The translations under genes were made by a program, and so were the position numbers. The notes beneath the pieces were generated by a model. The model did not search any database. It saw nothing but the letters and a program-made list of their open reading frames with translations, and had not been told where the DNA came from. From positions 36,693 through 100,692 of the forward strand of contig NZ_AZUZ01000013.1 of assembly GCF_000513955.1 (NCBI RefSeq): 64,000 nt of DNA, given 5' to 3'. This DNA comes from Pseudoxanthomonas suwonensis J47. Its GTDB lineage: Bacteria > Pseudomonadota > Gammaproteobacteria > Xanthomonadales > Xanthomonadaceae. Positions 39,574 through 49,747 of this stretch are shown piece after piece (position 1 is the first letter of the stretch; every line of letters starts with the position of its first letter).

Positions 39574-42500
39574 TCAGCCGCGCGGTTCGCGCAGGAAGCG
39601 CGCCATCGACACCCCGGTCTGCGCCGGGGCGAACTCGCCGGCCACGTCGACGAAGCCGCGCATCACCGCGATCTCGCGCGGGCTGCGGTTGAGCGTGTCG
39701 CGCAGGTCCGGGTCGGCGCCGGCGCGCAGCAGGCGCTGGACCACGCCGCGCAGGCCGTGCAGCGCAGCCAGGTGCAACGGACCGAAGCCGCGCGGATCCT
39801 GCGACTCCAGCGACACGCCCTCTTCCAGCAGCCGTTCCAGGCCGGCCAGGACCACGCCCTCGTCGCAGGCGCTGCCCGGCTCGGCGCGCGCACCCAGCAG
39901 CAGCAGCAGCGGGGTGACGCCGCCGGCGGCCGGCATGTCCGGCTCGGCGCCGGCCAGCAGCAGGGTGTCGAACAGCGCCAGCAGGCGCGCGCGGTCGCGG
40001 CCGGTGAAGCCGTACAGCGCGGCGCAATGCAGCGGCGCCAGGCCCTGGCCGTCGCCGGCGTCGATGTCCGCGCCGGCGGTGAGCAGGCGTGCGGCGATGT
40101 CCGGCAGGCCCAGCGCCGAGGCCAGCATCAGCACGGTGACGCCACCGGGCAGGCGGTGTTCGAGGTCGGCGCCGGCGTCCAGCAGCGCGTTGACGATCGC
40201 GGTCTGGCGCATGCTCACCGCCGCCGACAGCGGGGTCGCGCCGCTGTTGGCCGCGTGCTGCGGATTGGCGCCGCGGGCCAGCAGCAGGTCCACCGCCGCC
40301 GCGTGGCCGCCGCCGGCGGCGCGCAACAGGCCGGTGCAGCCCTGCGAATCGACCGCGTCGACCGGGAAGCCGAGTTCGAGCAGGCGGCGCACCGCGTCGG
40401 CGTCGCCGGCCATCGCCGCGGCGACCACGTCTGCGGCGCGCAGCGTGCGCTTCGGCAGCGGCCAGCCGCGCCAGTCGAGCCAGTCGGCCAGGTCGCGGCG
40501 GCCGCTGGCCAAGGCCACGCCCAGCGGGGTCTGGCCGTCGGCGGCGCGCGCGTCGGGCGAGGCGCCCTGCGCGACCAGGCGCTTGAGCGCCGATTCCCTG
40601 CCCAGCGCCGCGGCCAGGTGCAGCGCGGTCATGCCGTGGCCGTCGCGGGCCTCGCGGTCCACGCCAGCTTCCAGCAGCGCGTCGAGCAGGCGCAGCCAGC
40701 CCAGCCGCACCGCCAGCGACAGCGGCGGATCGCCCGCCGGCGACGCCGCGAACGGATCGGCGCCGTGCAGGAACAGTTCCAGCGCCAGCTGCTCGTTGCC
40801 GCGCCCGGCCTGGTCGCGCTGCACGCAGGCGGCGAGGAAGCGGGCCAGGCCGCCGGCACCGGCCGGCGAGGCGCCACGGGCGAGCAGCACCTGCAGCGAG
40901 GCGGCGGCATCGCCGCCCTGGTCGAGCAGCGCGGTCAGCGCGGTCTCGCCGGCGACCAACGTTTCCGGATCGGCACCGTGTTCCAGCAGCCACTCCACCG
41001 AGGACGGCTGCATGCGCAGCAGCGGATCGTGCAGCAGCCCGGCCAGTTCGGCCGGATCGCACAGCCGCGCCAGCGCATCGAGCCCGTCCATGCGCCCGGC
41101 CTGCAGGCCTTCGTGCAGCAGGGCCAGCGGCGGGCGCTCGTCGGCGACGGGGCTGTCGCCGGCGGCGTCGGCCACCGCGGCCGGCAGCGGATAGGCCGGA
41201 TCCAGCGCCGAGACGATCGCCCAGCGCCCGCTTTCGGCTGCGACGTCGACCGCGCGGCGGCCGGCATTGTCGGCGCGGTCCGGGTCCACGCCCAGTTCCA
41301 GCAGGCGCCGGACCAGGGGCAGCGAGGCCTGTTCCGCGCCGGCGGCCAGGACCAGGGCGTTGCGGCCCTCGGTGTCGACCACATTCACGTCGACCTTGTG
41401 CGCCAGCAGCTGTTCCAGCACCGGGCCGCGCAGCGCGCGCGCCGCTTCCAGCCACGGCGTGCGCCCGACGTGGTCGCGCGCCTGCGCGTCGGCGCCGGCA
41501 GCCAGCAGGGTCGCGACGATGTCGGCGTGGCCGGCCAGCGCGGCCTCGTGCAGGGCGGTGCGGCCGTCGCGGCCGGGGGTGCCGACCTTGGCCTTGAAGC
41601 GCAACAGCAGCTGCACGCCGGCCGGATCGTCCTCGTCGGCCGCGGCGGCGGCCAGCAGGGCCGGCTGCCCGCCCGGCGGCTCGGCCAGGGCGCCGCGCTC
41701 GAGCAGGAACTTGGCCAGGCGCCAGTTGCCGGCGGCGCAGGCCACGCCCAGCGGCGAATGGCCTTCCTGGTTGAGCGCGTCGATCCCGGCGGCGGCGTCG
41801 CGCAGCAGCGCGGCCACGCCCGGATCGGTGCTGCGCGCGGCGTGGTGCAGCGGGGTGTTGCCGTCGGCGTCGGTGGCGCGCGGGTCGGCGCCGTTGGCCA
41901 GCAGGGTCATCACCGCTTCGGGACGGCCGTGCCAGCTGTCGCGGGTCGCGGCCAGCAGCGGGGTCATCCCGCCTTCGCAGGCGTTGAGGTCGACGCCGCG
42001 GGCGATCAGCGCGCGCAGCAGGTTCAGGTCCGGCAGCACCGCGGCCAGCGCCGCCAGGCTGCGGCGGTCGCGTTCGCCCGGCGGCGGCGGGGCATGCGGA
42101 TCGGCGCCGGCGTCCAGCAACTGCAGGGCGCGGTCGACGCGGCCGCCGCGGGCGGCGGCATAGAGCTCGGCGACCAGGTCGCCATTGACCGGCAGCGGTT
42201 CCGGCGCGGTCGGGGCCGCGGTGGCGACCGCAAGGAAATCCAGCGGCGTGGCCACCTCGACCGGCGCCGGCGCGCGCTGCACCAGCACGTGCAGGGCCGG
42301 GAACAGCAGCGCGCACACGCCGGCCAGCGGCCAGCGCCAGGCCTCGGGCAGCAGGCCGGGCCAGGCCAGCAGCAGGATCGCGGCCAGCACCAGGGCCAGC
42401 AGCGCGGCCACGCCCAGGCCGCCCCAGCTGCCGGCGTCCTGCAGCGGCAGGCGTCGCCACAGCGCGGGCAGGTGCCCGCCGCTGCGTTCCAGCGCATGCC

Positions 42501-42864
42501 AGACCGGCCAGGTGCGCCACAGGCCCAGCAGCACCGCGCTGGCCATCGCGCTCAGGCCGAGCGCCGCGCCCAGGCTGCCGCTCTCGCGCAGCGCCGCCAG
42601 CGGCCAGGCCACCAGCAGGCCAGCCAGTACCGCTGCGCCGGCCCACAGCCCCAGCAGCGGCAGCACGTCGCCGACCAGCACGGCCGGATGCGCGGCGCCG
42701 CGGGTGCCGCGCCACCACGACACGCCCAGGGCCAGCGCCGGCTGGGCCAGGATCGCCGCGACCGCGGCGACCACGCCGCCCATGCCGCCCAGCAGGACCA
42801 GCGCCACGCCGGCGGCCAGCGCCAGCGGCGCGGCGCGGGGCACGCGGGCGGCGGGCCTATCCAT
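39574..42864 (-). CDS. Large membrane protein with about 20 ankyrin repeats
   Basis: 1096 residues. The first about 190 hold roughly six membrane helices. The rest is a run of ankyrin repeats, for example [40 protein letters not shown] and [16 protein letters not shown]. It ends LREPRG. Ankyrin arrays bind proteins, and the membrane N-terminus would fix the array to the inner membrane facing the cytoplasm. Partners are unknown. The start overlaps the end of the YcgL gene by 8 bp, so the two are translated from one message. Long open frames antisense to it are shadows. Confidence 0.88.
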   Translation of the reverse strand: MDRPAARVPRAAPLALAAGVALVLLGGMGGVVAAVAAILAQPALALGVSWWRGTRGAAHPAVLVGDVLPLLGLWAGAAVLAGLLVAWPLAALRESGSLGAALGLSAMASAVLLGLWRTWPVWHALERSGGHLPALWRRLPLQDAGSWGGLGVAALLALVLAAILLLAWPGLLPEAWRWPLAGVCALLFPALHVLVQRAPAPVEVATPLDFLAVATAAPTAPEPLPVNGDLVAELYAAARGGRVDRALQLLDAGADPHAPPPPGERDRRSLAALAAVLPDLNLLRALIARGVDLNACEGGMTPLLAATRDSWHGRPEAVMTLLANGADPRATDADGNTPLHHAARSTDPGVAALLRDAAAGIDALNQEGHSPLGVACAAGNWRLAKFLLERGALAEPPGGQPALLAAAAADEDDPAGVQLLLRFKAKVGTPGRDGRTALHEAALAGHADIVATLLAAGADAQARDHVGRTPWLEAARALRGPVLEQLLAHKVDVNVVDTEGRNALVLAAGAEQASLPLVRRLLELGVDPDRADNAGRRAVDVAAESGRWAIVSALDPAYPLPAAVADAAGDSPVADERPPLALLHEGLQAGRMDGLDALARLCDPAELAGLLHDPLLRMQPSSVEWLLEHGADPETLVAGETALTALLDQGGDAAASLQVLLARGASPAGAGGLARFLAACVQRDQAGRGNEQLALELFLHGADPFAASPAGDPPLSLAVRLGWLRLLDALLEAGVDREARDGHGMTALHLAAALGRESALKRLVAQGASPDARAADGQTPLGVALASGRRDLADWLDWRGWPLPKRTLRAADVVAAAMAGDADAVRRLLELGFPVDAVDSQGCTGLLRAAGGGHAAAVDLLLARGANPQHAANSGATPLSAAVSMRQTAIVNALLDAGADLEHRLPGGVTVLMLASALGLPDIAARLLTAGADIDAGDGQGLAPLHCAALYGFTGRDRARLLALFDTLLLAGAEPDMPAAGGVTPLLLLLGARAEPGSACDEGVVLAGLERLLEEGVSLESQDPRGFGPLHLAALHGLRGVVQRLLRAGADPDLRDTLNRSPREIAVMRGFVDVAGEFAPAQTGVSMARFLREPRG

Positions 42865-43135
42865 CGGACGGCTCCGGGTCCTGCGCGGCGGCCGCGCGGG
42901 CGGCTTCGACCGGCGGCAGCTGCAGGTGGAAACCGTGCGCGGCCAGGTTGGCGCGGACCACGGCGGGGTCGGACTGGGCCAGGCGCCGGTCGGGGGTCAG
43001 CGCCACTTCGAGGACGAAGGACAGCTCGCCCAGCCGCGCGCGCACCGGTTCGGGCAGCCGCGCGAAATCGTCGCGGGCGGCGAGGAACACGTAGGTGTCG
43101 GCTCTGCGGAGGCTCTTGTATACGTAGGCTTGCAT
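42857..43135 (-). CDS. YcgL domain protein
   Basis: 92 residues from ATG 43135 ([28 protein letters not shown]). The YcgL family signature is the N-terminal YKSxRKxDTYLyl pattern and [39 protein letters not shown], and the length fits (about 90-108). Crystal structures show a small alpha/beta fold; the function is not established. It is the leader gene of the ankyrin protein, with the last codons overlapping. Confidence 0.9.
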   Translation of the reverse strand: MQAYVYKSLRRADTYVFLAARDDFARLPEPVRARLGELSFVLEVALTPDRRLAQSDPAVVRANLAAHGFHLQLPPVEAARAAAAQDPEPSDG

Positions 43136-43272
43136 GCGCGCGTGCCGCGCCCTGCACGGGGGAATGCGGGGATTGTGGAGGAAATGCGCCAGTGGCGAAA
43201 GCGCGGGAACGCCGGGAAATCCACGGCGAATCGGTTCACCTTCCGCAGACGCGGCCCCGCCCGGGCGCTGGC

Positions 43273-43278
43273 TATACT
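43273..43278 (+). promoter_or_regulatory. Possible -10 of the xanthomonadin ketosynthase operon
   Basis: TATACT, a 5/6 match to the -10 hexamer, 31 bp before the TTG start. No convincing -35 at 16-18 bp is seen, which is common for regulated promoters in this GC-rich group. Confidence 0.3.
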
Positions 43279-43308
43279 CGCCAGCCAACCGCCCGACGCC
43301 AGCCCTGC

Positions 43309-44523
43309 TTGCAGCCCGCCACGTCCCCGCCCCGGATCGCCCCGCTCGCGATCACTGCCTATACCGCTACCACCGCGCTCGGCGCCGGGCTGGAGGCGCA
43401 GCGCGAGGCGCTGGCCTCCGGGCGCAGCGGCCTGCGCCGCAACCACTTCGGCGACTACGGCGAGGCCGCGCTCGATTGCTGGATCGGCCGCGTCGATGGG
43501 CTGGAAGACGGACCGCTGCCGGCGCGCTTCGCGGACCGGGAATCGCGCAACCACCGCCTGGCCTGGCGGGCGCTGCAGCAGGACGGCTTCGCCGACGCCG
43601 CCGCGGCCGCGGTGGCCCGGCATGGCGCGACCCGGGTGGCGGTGATCGTCGGGACCTCGACCTCGAGCATCGGCGAGACCGAGACCGCCTACGCCCGCCA
43701 GCACGGCGGGCGCCTGCCCGAGGCGCTGGCCCGGCTGAAGGTGCACACCCCGCATGCGCTGGGCGATTTCGTCGCCCTGGCCAGCGGCGCGCGTGGGCCC
43801 TGCCTGACCGTGGCCACTGCCTGCTCGTCCAGCGCCAAGGTGTTCGCGCTGGCCGCGCGGATGCTGCAGGCCGGCATCGCCGACGCGGCCATCGTCGGCG
43901 GCGTCGACACCTTGTGCGGCAGCGTGCTCTACGGCTTCAACGCGCTGCAGCTGGTCTCGACCAATCCCTGCCGCCCGTTCGACGCGCGCCGCGACGGCCT
44001 GTCGCTGGGCGAGGCCGGCGGCTTCGCCCTGCTCGAGCGCGAGCCGGCCACGCCGGTGCGCGGCTGGCTGCGCGGCTATGGCGAATCCAGCGACGCCCAC
44101 CACATGTCGGCGCCGCATCCGCAGGGCCTGGGCGCGCTGCGCGCGATGCGCGAGGCGCTGGCCCGCGCCGGCCTGGAACCCCAGGCGATCGACTACCTCA
44201 ACCTGCACGGCACCGCCACGCCGGCCAACGACAGCGTCGAGGCGGCGGCGATCGCAGAGCTGTTCCCGGCCACGCTGCACGCCAGTTCGACCAAGGGCTG
44301 GACCGGGCACACGCTCGGCGCCGCCGGCATCGTCGAATCGGTGTTCGCCCTGCTGGCGCTGGAAGAGGGCCTGCTGCCGGGCACGCTCAACAGCAGCGAA
44401 CCGGATCCGGCCTGTGGCCCGCAGCTGCGTTTCGAGACCGCGCGTCGCCCGATCGCGCTCGCGATGAACAACGCCTTCGGCTTCGGCGGCAACAACTGCT
44501 CCCTGGTATTCGCCCGCGCATGA
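43309..44523 (+). CDS. Xanthomonadin beta-ketoacyl-ACP synthase (FabF-like)
   Basis: 404 residues if translation begins at TTG 43309 ([18 protein letters not shown]); the frame has no ATG before codon 183, and no ribosome site is obvious. Thiolase fold with the complete Cys-His-His triad: [22 protein letters not shown] and [12 protein letters not shown]. It condenses malonyl units onto the starter on ACP during aryl-polyene synthesis. The stop overlaps the next gene as ATGA. Within the cluster it partners the KS-like protein that lacks the active-site Cys. Confidence 0.9.
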   Translation: MQPATSPPRIAPLAITAYTATTALGAGLEAQREALASGRSGLRRNHFGDYGEAALDCWIGRVDGLEDGPLPARFADRESRNHRLAWRALQQDGFADAAAAAVARHGATRVAVIVGTSTSSIGETETAYARQHGGRLPEALARLKVHTPHALGDFVALASGARGPCLTVATACSSSAKVFALAARMLQAGIADAAIVGGVDTLCGSVLYGFNALQLVSTNPCRPFDARRDGLSLGEAGGFALLEREPATPVRGWLRGYGESSDAHHMSAPHPQGLGALRAMREALARAGLEPQAIDYLNLHGTATPANDSVEAAAIAELFPATLHASSTKGWTGHTLGAAGIVESVFALLALEEGLLPGTLNSSEPDPACGPQLRFETARRPIALAMNNAFGFGGNNCSLVFARA

Positions 44524-45293
44524 ACGCGACCACGCTGACCGCCACCATCGAAGGCCTCGGCCTGTGGGCGCCACAGGCGCCGTCCTGGGCCGACTACCGA
44601 GCGCTCGTCGCCGGCGGGCCTGCCGCCACCGCCACCCGCCCGGCACCGGCGCTGCTGCCGCCGAACGAGCGCCGCCGCGCGCCGGACACGGTGCTGGTCG
44701 CGCTGGAAGCGGCGCAGGCCGCCTGCATCGATGCCGGCCGCGAACCGGCCAGCCTGCCGTCGGTGTTCGTCTCCACCTACGGCGACCTGGCGATCACCGA
44801 ACACCTGTGCCAGACCCTGGCCAGCGCGCCGCGCGAGCTGTCGCCGACCCGCTTCCACAACTCGGTGCACAACGCCGCCGCCGGCTACTGGACGATCGCC
44901 AGCGGCGCGATGGAACCGGCCACCGCGCTCAGCGCCGGCCGCGCCGGTTTCGCGATGGGCCTGCTCGAGGCGGTGGCGCAGCTGCAGGCCGGCGCACCGG
45001 CCGCGCTGCTGGTCGGCTACGACGGTGCCTCGCCCGGACTGCTGCGCGAGCTGGCCTCCAGCGAAGGCCTGCTCGGCGTCGCCCTGGTGCTGGCGCCGGC
45101 GGCCGCCGGCGGGCGCACGCTCGCGCTGAGCCTGGAAGACGGCGAAGCGCCCGCGGCACCGGAACGTGTCGCCCCGGGCAACGCGATGGCACCGGCGCTG
45201 GCGCTGTTCGAGGCGCTGGCCCGTGGCTCGGGCAGCGCCTGCCTGCCGGCCGGCGAAGGCCGCCGCCTGCGCCTGGATGTCGGCCATGGCTGA
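44520..45293 (+). CDS. Beta-ketoacyl synthase-like chain-length factor, truncated type
   Basis: 257 residues covering only the N-terminal half of the thiolase fold (Ketoacyl-synt_2 type). At the position of the catalytic Cys the sequence is SPTRFHNSVHNAAAGYWTIA, with no Cys, as in chain-length factors. Such small KS-like proteins form heterodimers with the full KS in aryl-polyene clusters and set chain length. Overlaps the KS stop by four bases and the next gene by eight, so the three are one transcript. Confidence 0.85.
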   Translation: MNATTLTATIEGLGLWAPQAPSWADYRALVAGGPAATATRPAPALLPPNERRRAPDTVLVALEAAQAACIDAGREPASLPSVFVSTYGDLAITEHLCQTLASAPRELSPTRFHNSVHNAAAGYWTIASGAMEPATALSAGRAGFAMGLLEAVAQLQAGAPAALLVGYDGASPGLLRELASSEGLLGVALVLAPAAAGGRTLALSLEDGEAPAAPERVAPGNAMAPALALFEALARGSGSACLPAGEGRRLRLDVGHG

Positions 45294-46056
45294 GCCGGTC
45301 TGCCGGGACGGCGAAGTGGCGGTGGTGATCCCGGCGCTCAACGAGGCGCTGCGGATCCGCCAGGTGGTGGAGGAATGCCTGCGCCACGTGCCATGGGTGA
45401 TCGTGGTCGACGACGGCTCCGACGACGGCACCGGCGAGTGCCTGCGCGAGCTGCCGGTGACGGTGCTGCGCCATCCGCAGCGGCGCGGCAAGGGCGCGGC
45501 GCTGCGCAGCGGTTTCGCCGAAGCGCTGGCGCGCGGCGCGCGCGGCGTGCTCACCCTCGACGGCGACGGCCAGCACGATCCTTCCGACCTGCCGCGGCTG
45601 CTGGCCGCGGCCGCGCGCCATCCGGACCACATCATCATCGGCGCACGCCTGCGCCACCGCGCCGCCGCGCCGCCGCACCGGCGCGCGGCCAACGCCTTCG
45701 GCGACTGGGGCGTGGCCTGGGCCGCCGGCCACCGCATCGCCGACACCCAGAGCGGGCAGCGCTACTACCCGGCCAAGGTGATCGCGCTGCGCGACGTGCC
45801 CGGCGAGGACTTCGTTTTCGAGGCGCAGATGCTGATCTCCGCCGCGCGCCAGCTCGGCGTGCGCTGCGTGTCGGTGCCGGTGGAGACGCGCTACCGCGGC
45901 GACGATGGCGGTCCGCTGCGGCGCAGCCATTTCCGCCCGCTGCGCGACCTGTACCGGATCACCTCGCACGTAGTGCGGCAGGTGCTCAAGCACGGCGACG
46001 TGTGGCGCGAGTACGCGCGGGTGCGCGCGCAGGCGCCGCTGATCGACCGCGACTGA
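45286..46056 (+). CDS. Family 2 glycosyltransferase of the xanthomonadin cluster
   Basis: 256 residues from ATG 45286 (MAEPVCRDGEVAVVIPALNEA); an in-frame ATG lies at 45277. GT-A fold with VVIPALNEA, VVDDGSDDGT and the metal-binding DGDGQHDPSDLP. It looks like dolichyl-phosphate-mannose-synthase type transferases, so it may use a lipid or a glycerol-phosphate acceptor; in other aryl-polyene clusters a similar protein is found and is thought to help build the lipid anchor. No membrane helix is seen. Last gene of the plus-strand unit. Confidence 0.85.
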   Translation: MAEPVCRDGEVAVVIPALNEALRIRQVVEECLRHVPWVIVVDDGSDDGTGECLRELPVTVLRHPQRRGKGAALRSGFAEALARGARGVLTLDGDGQHDPSDLPRLLAAAARHPDHIIIGARLRHRAAAPPHRRAANAFGDWGVAWAAGHRIADTQSGQRYYPAKVIALRDVPGEDFVFEAQMLISAARQLGVRCVSVPVETRYRGDDGGPLRRSHFRPLRDLYRITSHVVRQVLKHGDVWREYARVRAQAPLIDRD

Positions 46057-46100
46057 CGAAGCTGCCCCCCGCTCCTGGTATTTGCCGGTGCCTTCGGGTC

Positions 46101-46129
46101 CCCGGATGCGCTTCGCTTATGCGGGCTAC
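46101..46129 (-). repeat. REP-like hairpin GTAGCCCGGA family, copy 3
   Basis: CCCGGATGCGCTTCGCTTATGCGGGCTAC between the convergent glycosyltransferase and reductase genes; same motif as 12024-12052 in the opposite orientation. One base disrupts the stem relative to copy 1. Confidence 0.7.
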
Positions 46130-46162
46130 GGCTTCTGGCAGGAGAGGTACACCCGATGGTGC

Positions 46163-46903
46163 TCAGGCCATGCCGCCGTTGATCCCGATCACCTGGCCGT
46201 TGATGTAACCGGCCGCTTCCGAGCACAGGAACGCGACCAGCGCCGCCACTTCCTCCGGCCTGCCGGCGCGCGCGGCGGGGACCATCTGCTTCAGCACTTC
46301 AGGCGTGAACCGTCCGCCGGCCATCGCGCCCTCGATCACGCCGGGGGCGACCACATTGACGGTGATGCCGCGGCTGGCCATTTCCCGTGCCAGCGACTTC
46401 GACGCGCCGTGCAGCGCGGCCTTGGCCGCGGCGTAGTTGGTCTGGCCGCGGTTGCCGAGCACCGCCGCCACCGAGGACACGCTGACGATGCGGCCCCAGC
46501 GGCGCCGCGCCATCGGCAGCAGCAGCGGCCGGGTGACGTGGAAGAAGCCGTGCAGCGAGACGTCGATGACGCGGTGCCAGCGCGCGTCGTCCATGCCGGC
46601 CATCGGCGCGTCGTCATGGATGCCGGCGTTGTTGACCAGTACATCGACCGGGCCTGCAGTCAGCAGCGCCTCCATCGCCGCGGCGGTGGCAGCACCGTCG
46701 GCGACGTCGAAGGCCACCGCCTCGGCCCGGCCGCCGCCGGCGCGGATCGCCGCGACCACGGTTTCGGCGCGGACCAGGTTGCTGTTGGCGTGCACGACCA
46801 CGTCCATGCCGGCCGCGGCCAGCGCCTGGCAGATCGCGCCACCGATGTCGCCGCTGCCGCCGGTCACCAGGGCGCGGCGGGTGGGAGTGCTGGGTTCGTC
46901 CAT
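46163..46903 (-). CDS. 3-oxoacyl-ACP reductase (FabG-like)
   Basis: 246 residues from ATG 46903 (MDEPSTPTRRALVTGGSGDIG). SDR motifs: TGGSGDIGGAI, NNAGIHDDAPM, Ser in SVSSVAAVLGNRGQTNY with YAAAK, and the C-terminal INGGMA. Length and pattern are those of FabG, so it reduces the beta-keto group after each condensation, using NADPH. Last gene of the minus-strand xanthomonadin operon, 58 bp beyond the dehydratase. Confidence 0.9.
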   Translation of the reverse strand: MDEPSTPTRRALVTGGSGDIGGAICQALAAAGMDVVVHANSNLVRAETVVAAIRAGGGRAEAVAFDVADGAATAAAMEALLTAGPVDVLVNNAGIHDDAPMAGMDDARWHRVIDVSLHGFFHVTRPLLLPMARRRWGRIVSVSSVAAVLGNRGQTNYAAAKAALHGASKSLAREMASRGITVNVVAPGVIEGAMAGGRFTPEVLKQMVPAARAGRPEEVAALVAFLCSEAAGYINGQVIGINGGMA

Positions 46904-46961
46904 CGCGCGATTCTGCCAGCGCCGGCGGGCGCTGTGCGCAGCGGCAAGCCTGGTGCCGGGG

Positions 46962-47402
46962 CTAGGCCGGGCCGAGCATCGCCGCGGCGCGGCCCTGCGC
47001 CAGCAGCCGGCCTTCGTGGAACAGGCGGAACACGTACTGCTGGCTGGCCTCGCTGGCGGCGACCAGTTCGGCCTCGCCTTCGATCGCGCCGGGCAGGTCG
47101 TCGATGCGTTCGACATGAAGCTCGACCTCGCGCAGCGCGACCAGCACGCCGGCGGCGGCACGCCCTTCCTGCGCCTGCGCGAGCAGGCCGCCGTGCACGG
47201 CCATCGCCTGGGCGCCGTACTCGCACAGCGCCACCGCGTGCACGCGGTCGCGCGCGCGCAGCGGATGCCCGGGATCGATGTGGTTGCGCGCGCGCAGGCG
47301 GATGCCGCGCGCGTTCCAGTCGATCACATCGTCCCACAGGCACATCGGCCCCTGGTGCGGGACCAGGGCGAGGATGCCGGCGCGGTCGACGAGCGGACTC
47401 AC
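46962..47402 (-). CDS. Hot-dog fold beta-hydroxyacyl dehydratase of the xanthomonadin cluster (ApeP type)
   Basis: 146 residues from GTG 47402, which overlaps the exporter stop as GTGA. It starts LVDRAGILALVPHQGPMCLWDDVIDW, the pattern of 3-hydroxydecanoyl-dehydratase-like proteins in aryl-polyene clusters, and contains HxxP-like helix sequence CEYGAQAMAVHGG. It should remove water from the hydroxyacyl-ACP to give the trans double bond. It is one of two hot-dog proteins here; in aryl-polyene systems a pair often works together. Confidence 0.85.
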   Translation of the reverse strand: MSPLVDRAGILALVPHQGPMCLWDDVIDWNARGIRLRARNHIDPGHPLRARDRVHAVALCEYGAQAMAVHGGLLAQAQEGRAAAGVLVALREVELHVERIDDLPGAIEGEAELVAASEASQQYVFRLFHEGRLLAQGRAAAMLGPA

Positions 47403-49747
47403 GGGGCGATCTCGCGCGCGGGCCGGCGCGCGACCAGCAGCGCCAGCACGAAGTTGAACAGCACGCCCAGCGCCACCGTGCTGCCGATCGCGCGCAGCAC
47501 CGGGATCGAGGACAGCGCCAGCAGGCTGAACACCAGCAGCGTGGTCAGGCTGCACACGATCAGCGCGTGCAGGGTGCGCAGCTGGTCGGCGCGGTCGTCG
47601 CCGGCGTGGTCGAAGAACAGCGCGTAGTCCAGGCCCAGGCCGGCGGCGAGGATCAGCGAGACCAGGTGGAACAGGTTCAGCTCGACCCCGCACAGCCGCA
47701 GCACCGCCACGATCAGCACCGTGGCCAGCGCCATCGGCGCCAGCACCCGCAGTACCCGGCGCGGCGCGCGCAGCGCCAGCCACACCGTGGCGGCCAGCAG
47801 CAGCGCCGCCACCGCCAGCGCGCTGAGCAGGCGCATGCGCCACTGCGCGACCAGCGATTCGGATGCCTGCTTGAGGTCGAGCAGCTGCGCGCCCAGCGGT
47901 TCGACCGCGGCCGCCAGCGCCTGCGGATCGTGCAGGCCGGTGAGCGAGACCAGCGCGGTGACGTGGTCGCCACCGCGCAGCAGCAAGCCCGACACCGCCA
48001 GTTCCAGCGGCGTGCCGGCGAGGTCGTCGATGCCCAGCGGGGCGGCTTCGCGCGCGGCGGCGACGTCTTCCACGAACGGGTCGAAGGCGTCCTCGCGGAA
48101 CGGCGTGCCGGCCAGCGCTTCGGCGAGCGTGGCGCGCAGCTGTGCCTCGTCCGGCAACGCCTGCTGGCGCGTGCGCTGGGTCGCGGCGGCGGGCAGGTAG
48201 CGCGCGGCCAGGTCGTAGCCGTCGAGGACGCCGTCGGCCTGCAGCTGGCGCAGCCGCGGCAGCAGGCGTTCGGAAGCAGCCAGTGCGGCATCCGCGTCCT
48301 CGCCCTGCACCACCAGCAGGTAACGCACGTCCGGCGCACCCAGTTCGGCGCGCAGCTGCGCGTCGCGTTGCAGGTCCGCCGGCGGCACCGGGGTCAGCCG
48401 CGACAGGTCGTTCTGCCAGAACGCGCCCGGCGCGAACGCGACGACCGCCGCTGCCAGCAGGCCGGCCACGGCCAGCGCCAGGCGCGGCCGCGGCAACCGT
48501 TCCACCCGCCGCCACAGGCGCGCGAGCAGGCGCGAATCGGCCGGATCGTGGCGCGCCGGCGTCACCAGACGCGGCAGCAGCCAGCGCGTGCACGCCGCGG
48601 CGACCGCGAGGCCGGCGATGGTGAACACTGCCAGCTGGCGCAGGCCTTCGACGCCGGAGAACAGGAAGGTCGCGTAGGCAATGCAGGTGGCGACCACGCC
48701 GGTCACCAGGGTCGGCCACAGCGCGCGCACGCTGTCGCGCGGCGACTGCCCCGGGCGCAGGTGGCTGAAGAAGTGGATCGGATAGTCCTGGGCCACGCCG
48801 ATCAGGGTGAAGCCGAAGGCGATGGTGATGCCGTGCACGCCGCCGCCGGACAGCAGCGCCACCGCGCCCAGGCCGGCGAGGCCGCCGCTGGCCAGCGGCA
48901 GCGCGCCCAGCAGCGGCATGCTCCAGCGCCGGTAGGCCAGGCCCAGCAGCAGGAGCAGGCCCAGCGTGTCGGCGGTGCCGATCCAGCCCATCTCGCGTTC
49001 GGTGCGGTCGCGGATCGCGACGGCGAAGGCGCCGGGACCGGAGATCTCGAGTTCCACGCCATCGCCGGCGCTGCCGGTGGCGTCGAAGGCTTCGCCGATC
49101 GCGGCCACCGCTTCCTGCTGCCCGGCGCTGTCGAAGCCGGCGGCGCGGGTCTGCACCAGCAGCAGCGCCTGCGCGCCGGCGCGGTCGAACCACACGCCAT
49201 GGCGGCGTTCGGGCGCGTTGGCCGGCTGCCACTGCTCGGCCAGGCGCAGGGTCTCGAGGGTGGGATCGGAGGGCAGCAGCGGCTCGACCAGGTCGGCCGC
49301 CGGCGAACCGAGGTCCTGCACGCGCTGCTGCAGTTCGTCGTGCAGGAACGCCGCATCCAGCGGCTGCGTGTCCAGGGTCGGCGAGAGCAGGTAGCGGTAC
49401 GGACGCAGGTGCCCGGGGATCGCGTCCAGGCCGGCGTGGTCGCCATTGGCCACCTGCGCCACCGAAGGCTGCGCGGCCAGTTGTGCGCGCAGCGTCTGCG
49501 AACGCCCGGCCAGCACCTCCGGCTCCGCGCCCGACAGGGCCAGCAGCAATATCCGCGACCCCAGGCCTTCGCCCAGCTCGTCCATCAGCAGCACCTGCGC
49601 CGGGGTGCGTGGCGCGGGCAGGAAGCTGCGCAGGTCTTCCTCCATGCGCAGGTGGCGGCCCAGTGCCCATGCGGCCAGGGCCAGCAGCGCCAGCCAGGCC
49701 AGCAGCAGGGCGGCGCGGGCGAAACCGCGCGGGGTGGCTGCACTCAC
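47399..49747 (-). CDS. RND/MMPL-family exporter of the xanthomonadin cluster
   Basis: 782 residues from GTG 49747 (overlap GTGA with the LolA-like gene). Two halves, each a large periplasmic domain followed by about six membrane helices (for example LGLLLLLGLAYRR and VFSLLALSSIPVLRAIGSTVALGVLFNFVLALL); motif GVAQDYPIHFFSH and LDYALFFDHAG are the polar positions in helix 4 of each half. MMPL proteins move lipid-like products to the periplasmic face using proton motive force; the pigment-lipid is the likely cargo. Neighbours are the LolA-like carrier and the dehydratase. Confidence 0.9.
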   Translation of the reverse strand: MSAATPRGFARAALLLAWLALLALAAWALGRHLRMEEDLRSFLPAPRTPAQVLLMDELGEGLGSRILLLALSGAEPEVLAGRSQTLRAQLAAQPSVAQVANGDHAGLDAIPGHLRPYRYLLSPTLDTQPLDAAFLHDELQQRVQDLGSPAADLVEPLLPSDPTLETLRLAEQWQPANAPERRHGVWFDRAGAQALLLVQTRAAGFDSAGQQEAVAAIGEAFDATGSAGDGVELEISGPGAFAVAIRDRTEREMGWIGTADTLGLLLLLGLAYRRWSMPLLGALPLASGGLAGLGAVALLSGGGVHGITIAFGFTLIGVAQDYPIHFFSHLRPGQSPRDSVRALWPTLVTGVVATCIAYATFLFSGVEGLRQLAVFTIAGLAVAAACTRWLLPRLVTPARHDPADSRLLARLWRRVERLPRPRLALAVAGLLAAAVVAFAPGAFWQNDLSRLTPVPPADLQRDAQLRAELGAPDVRYLLVVQGEDADAALAASERLLPRLRQLQADGVLDGYDLAARYLPAAATQRTRQQALPDEAQLRATLAEALAGTPFREDAFDPFVEDVAAAREAAPLGIDDLAGTPLELAVSGLLLRGGDHVTALVSLTGLHDPQALAAAVEPLGAQLLDLKQASESLVAQWRMRLLSALAVAALLLAATVWLALRAPRRVLRVLAPMALATVLIVAVLRLCGVELNLFHLVSLILAAGLGLDYALFFDHAGDDRADQLRTLHALIVCSLTTLLVFSLLALSSIPVLRAIGSTVALGVLFNFVLALLVARRPAREIAP

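Noticed and set aside
39757..43308. N-terminal extension of the ketosynthase
   Set aside because: The frame is open for more than 1100 codons upstream but is antisense to the ankyrin gene and has no relation to the KS family.
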